From NCBI GenBank assembly GCA_030151145.1, contig JASLEL010000358.1:1-8822 (forward strand): DNA of 8,822 nt. The letters are read 5' to 3'. The stretch comes from Aquirhabdus sp. GTDB taxonomy: Bacteria > Pseudomonadota > Gammaproteobacteria > Pseudomonadales > Moraxellaceae. Below the pieces are notes generated by a model that was not told where the DNA came from, ran no database searches, and was given only the letters and a program-made list of their open reading frames with translations. The translations under genes were made by a program, and so were the position numbers. Of this stretch, positions 7,120-8,822 are shown piece after piece (position 1 is the stretch's first letter; each line of letters begins with the position of its first letter).

Positions 7120-7148
7120 CATCAGGGAAAGTCAGCCTTTCCCTGATG
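7120..7148. terminator. Hairpin between convergent genes, likely bidirectional terminator
   Basis: CATCAGGGAAA (7120-7130) and TTTCCCTGATG (7138-7148) form a perfect 11-bp stem with a 7-base loop, beginning 9 bases after the hydrolase stop. The minus-strand small gene ends inside it (stop 7132-7134). No U-run follows the stem on either side, so it may end transcripts inefficiently or mark RNA 3' ends made by other means. Position and stem quality argue for a shared transcript end. Confidence 0.65.
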
Positions 7149-7503
7149 ACTGTGACTCATGCCAGCGTCTGCGCTGAGCACAGTGTTGTAAAAGGATAAT
7201 AGCGGCATCCAACTCATAAACTGGCGGTTGATTGGCAAAAAGCGAACGTTTCATCAGTTCATGCACGACACTGTCCTCAAGATTGGAATCAGTGACCCCA
7301 TCGCTATAAGAATTCAAATCCTGAAAAAACCAATGATCCGGATAGTCTGGCTAGATACCTTTACCCAGATACACCATCGTCTCCATGATCGGCCATAACG
7401 CGTCAGAACCAAGATAGTACAGATCGAAATAGCCCTGACCAACAACGAGATCAGTCACCGCGACAGGACTTGGCGGCATTGGTTCGATATATTTTTCTGT
7501 CAT
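7132..7503 (-). pseudogene. Small unrecognised gene interrupted by in-frame TAG
   Basis: From the ATG at 7503 the frame reads 50 codons, meets TAG at 7351-7353 (codon 51), then continues open in the same frame for 72 more codons to a TGA at 7132-7134, about 123 residues in all. The product begins MTEKYIEPMPPSPVAV. Both sides look like one protein: the sequence around the stop, LGKGI-stop-PDYPDHWFFQD, is rich in aromatic residues and acids without low-complexity drift. One C-to-T change from CAG (Gln), or a change from TGG (Trp), would explain the stop. I do not recognise the family; it appears soluble and acidic. The start lies 3 bases after the stop of the membrane-peptide gene, so the two form one unit. 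A sequencing error, a recent loss or a genuine 50-residue protein are all possible. Confidence 0.55.
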
Positions 7504-7506
7504 GCC

Positions 7507-7620
7507 TTAATTTCCCTGCCCATGCATCAGCCATGGCAGCACCCATGCCGCAATCAACCCCAAAATCAGCGGCATCACCCCATATAAAAACAGCATCAAT
7601 AGCGCACTGCGTTTCCCCAT
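7507..7620 (-). CDS. 37-residue single-pass membrane peptide
   Basis: A short frame from ATG 7620 to TAA 7507. The product starts MGKRSALLM and is mostly one hydrophobic helix (about residues 6-32) with a positive N-terminus (K3, R4), a Pro-containing core (P17, P29) and a short polar tail (HGQGN). This implies an inner-membrane protein with the N-terminus in the cytoplasm. GAGGT lies 7 bases before the ATG, a good ribosome site that supports translation of something this short. The next gene begins 3 bases after its stop. The function is unknown. It is too short for family assignment; small membrane regulators of transporters or enzymes, or toxin-like peptides, would look similar. Confidence 0.6.
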   Translation of the reverse strand: MGKRSALLMLFLYGVMPLILGLIAAWVLPWLMHGQGN

Positions 7621-7627
7621 GATGCGC

Positions 7628-7632
7628 ACCTC
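7628..7632 (-). promoter_or_regulatory. Ribosome site of the membrane peptide
   Basis: On the minus strand GAGGT sits 7 bases before the ATG at 7620. It selects this start over the overlapping frame from 7642, which would bury the site inside coding sequence. Confidence 0.6.
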
Positions 7633-7694
7633 GTTCCGTCATCCTTCAAATATAGATAAATCCACCGCAAGACGGTTATTTCTGATCTTCATTA

Positions 7695-7722
7695 TGTAAC
7701 ATCATGTTATTAAATTGTCACA
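7695..7722 (+). promoter_or_regulatory. Possible Pho-box-like repeats in the AT-rich divergent spacer
   Basis: The spacer 7621-7859 separates the minus-strand small pair from the phosphatase-like gene and is clearly AT-richer than everything around it. It contains three related 7-mers, TGTAACA (7695), TGTTATT (7705) and TGTCACA (7716), spaced 10 and 11 bases apart, reminiscent of the tandem sites bound by PhoB. The first two overlap a 13-bp palindrome, TAACATCATGTTA (7697-7709). A -10-like TATAAC lies at 7779-7784, without a good -35 partner. Phosphate control would suit the downstream gene, but the match is loose; the palindrome could instead be the operator of another factor. Confidence 0.35.
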
Positions 7723-7859
7723 TTATTAGCGTACCCTTAGTGCCCTATATGCGATAAGTACCTATGTTAAAAGGATTTTATAACTCTTTTCCGTGAAATG
7801 GTTCGCATATTTTGCTGCACATGATTTTTCCTTATTTTACTTTCCAGTCGAGAATTCAC

Positions 7860-8822
7860 ATGATGACCCGTGTACGCCCGATCACGCTTGCGATCCGTAG
7901 CATACTGGCTGTTGCCCTGATCGGCGGACTGACCGCCTGCGGCAGCTCCGATAATAACGCTGCTGCACCGACGCCAGCACCTGCTCCTGCGCCGACCCCA
8001 GCACCAGTCGCCGACATCACCAAAGTCCAAAACGTCGTCGTGATCTATCTGGAAAACCGCTCTTTCGACAATCTGTTCGGCAACTTCCCGGGTGCCAACG
8101 GCATCAAGAACGTGACCGCCGCCAATGCGCAGGTCGATTTTGACGGCAAGACTGTACTGGCCAAACTGCCAGCCGTCTGGGGCAGTACCTCTGATCCCGC
8201 CTTAAGTCAGGTCAGCACACTGGCGAACGCCCCATACCCACTGGACAGCGCACCGATCAGCAGCACCATGGGTGTAGTCGGTCCGGATCTGGTCCACCGC
8301 TTCTACCAGAACCAGATGCAGATCAATGGCGGAAAAAATAACATGTTCGCCGCGTACTCCAACCGTGGCGGCTATGTCATGGGTTATTTCAACAACGTGG
8401 CTAACCTGAACCTGTACAAGCTCGCCCAGCAATACACACTGGCAGACAACTTCTTCCAGGGTGCTTTCGGCGGCTCGTTCCTGAACCACCAGTATCTGGT
8501 CTGTGCTTGTGCGCCAACCTATCCGAATGCCCCAGCCAGCGAAATCTCCAAAGTAGACGCAACCGGCAAGGCCCTCGTGATCGATCCGACCACTCCAGCC
8601 AGCGCCCTGACTGGTCCGGTCAAGTTCGTTCAGGACGGCTCGACCACGCCTGATGGCTATGCAGTCAACACCATCCTGCCACCATACCAGCCAAGTGCCG
8701 CACCATCCGCACCAGGTCAAGACCCGCGTCTGGCTAACCCGGCAGGCGATGCCTACGAAGGCTCTGCGGTACTGCCTCCAATCGACTCCACCAAATTCAC
8801 CACCATCGGTGACACCCTCACC
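7860..8822 (+). CDS. AcpA/phospholipase-C-like phosphoesterase lipoprotein (5' part)
   Basis: The frame stays open to the window end (321 residues seen; the family is usually 450-700). It starts with a lipoprotein signal: basic R4-R6, a hydrophobic segment about 14-24, and lipobox LTAC with C27 as the lipidated cysteine; Gly at +2 suggests outer-membrane sorting. An Ala/Pro linker (34-50) follows. The enzyme domain begins with VVVIYLENRSFDNLFGNFPG (59-78), where E65-N66 are the expected metal/phosphate ligands, continues with the QINGGKNNMFAAYSNRGG region (154-171), and has GGSFLNHQ (204-211), where S206 fits the nucleophile of acid phosphatase AcpA. These features place it in the phosphoesterase family of phospholipase C and AcpA, acting on phosphate esters outside the cytoplasm. 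ATG 7860 and ATG 7863 are both possible starts; the ribosome site (GAGAA) is weak. Which ester it cleaves is not decidable here. Confidence 0.9.
   Translation, partial: MMTRVRPITLAIRSILAVALIGGLTACGSSDNNAAAPTPAPAPAPTPAPVADITKVQNVVVIYLENRSFDNLFGNFPGANGIKNVTAANAQVDFDGKTVLAKLPAVWGSTSDPALSQVSTLANAPYPLDSAPISSTMGVVGPDLVHRFYQNQMQINGGKNNMFAAYSNRGGYVMGYFNNVANLNLYKLAQQYTLADNFFQGAFGGSFLNHQYLVCACAPTYPNAPASEISKVDATGKALVIDPTTPASALTGPVKFVQDGSTTPDGYAVNTILPPYQPSAAPSAPGQDPRLANPAGDAYEGSAVLPPIDSTKFTTIGDTLT

Noticed and set aside
7451..7642. Minus-strand 63-codon frame overlapping the membrane peptide
   Set aside because: Its coding would contain the GAGGT site of the peptide, it has no good site of its own, and the two competing frames make better proteins.
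8202..8720. Minus-strand 172-codon frame inside the phosphoesterase gene
   Set aside because: It is antisense to sequence with clear AcpA-like motifs and has a low-quality, Trp/Cys-rich translation.
1..8822. Search for CRISPR repeats, insertion-sequence ends, attachment sites, tRNA and rRNA
   Set aside because: No regularly spaced long repeats, transposase-like reading frame, cloverleaf or rRNA-like sequence was seen by eye; a dedicated search could still find weak cases.

Overview
The window looks like chromosomal DNA of a moderately GC-rich gammaproteobacterium. Protein style suggests Pseudomonadales, perhaps a higher-GC relative of Acinetobacter (Moraxellaceae), but this is an impression and no marker gene is present. 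Genes are tightly packed with bacterial signals: ATGA stop/start overlaps, divergent regulators and hairpin ends. I see no mobile element, CRISPR array, tRNA or rRNA. The coding DNA is evenly GC-rich; the only clear drop in GC is the spacer at about 7640-7859.

Layout. Positions 1-131 hold no gene I can support. A minus-strand pair follows (132-1691): a classical NADP-type short-chain dehydrogenase (SDR), then an acetoacetate-decarboxylase-fold enzyme 9 bases downstream. Divergent from it is an AraC-family regulator (1806-2858). A promoter/operator region with repeated TGTCAA motifs (2924-2978) precedes a plus-strand operon: TetR regulator (3009-3722), NAD-type SDR (3738-4622), Baeyer-Villiger-type flavin monooxygenase (4619-6142) and HSL-family alpha/beta hydrolase (6139-7110). 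The last three genes are joined by 4-base ATGA overlaps. The operon ends at a hairpin (7120-7148) shared with a convergent minus-strand pair: a 37-residue membrane peptide (7507-7620) and a small unrecognised gene broken by an in-frame TAG (7132-7503). An AT-rich divergent spacer leads to the 5' part of a gene for an exported AcpA/phospholipase-C-like lipoprotein (7860-8822), cut by the window end.

How the genes fit together. The plus operon reads as an oxidative ketone-cleavage module. The SDR would oxidise a secondary alcohol to a ketone, the monooxygenase would insert oxygen to give an ester or lactone, and the hydrolase would split it into acid and alcohol. The AraC + SDR + monooxygenase + lipase content recalls the mycobacterial virS/mymA locus. 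The divergent SDR and decarboxylase-fold enzyme could feed it a ketone made from a beta-hydroxy/beta-keto acid, but the decarboxylase-fold protein seems to lack two of the classical active-site residues, so its real reaction is open. The substrate cannot be read from the sequence. The 3' part of the window (small pair and phosphatase-like lipoprotein) looks functionally separate.
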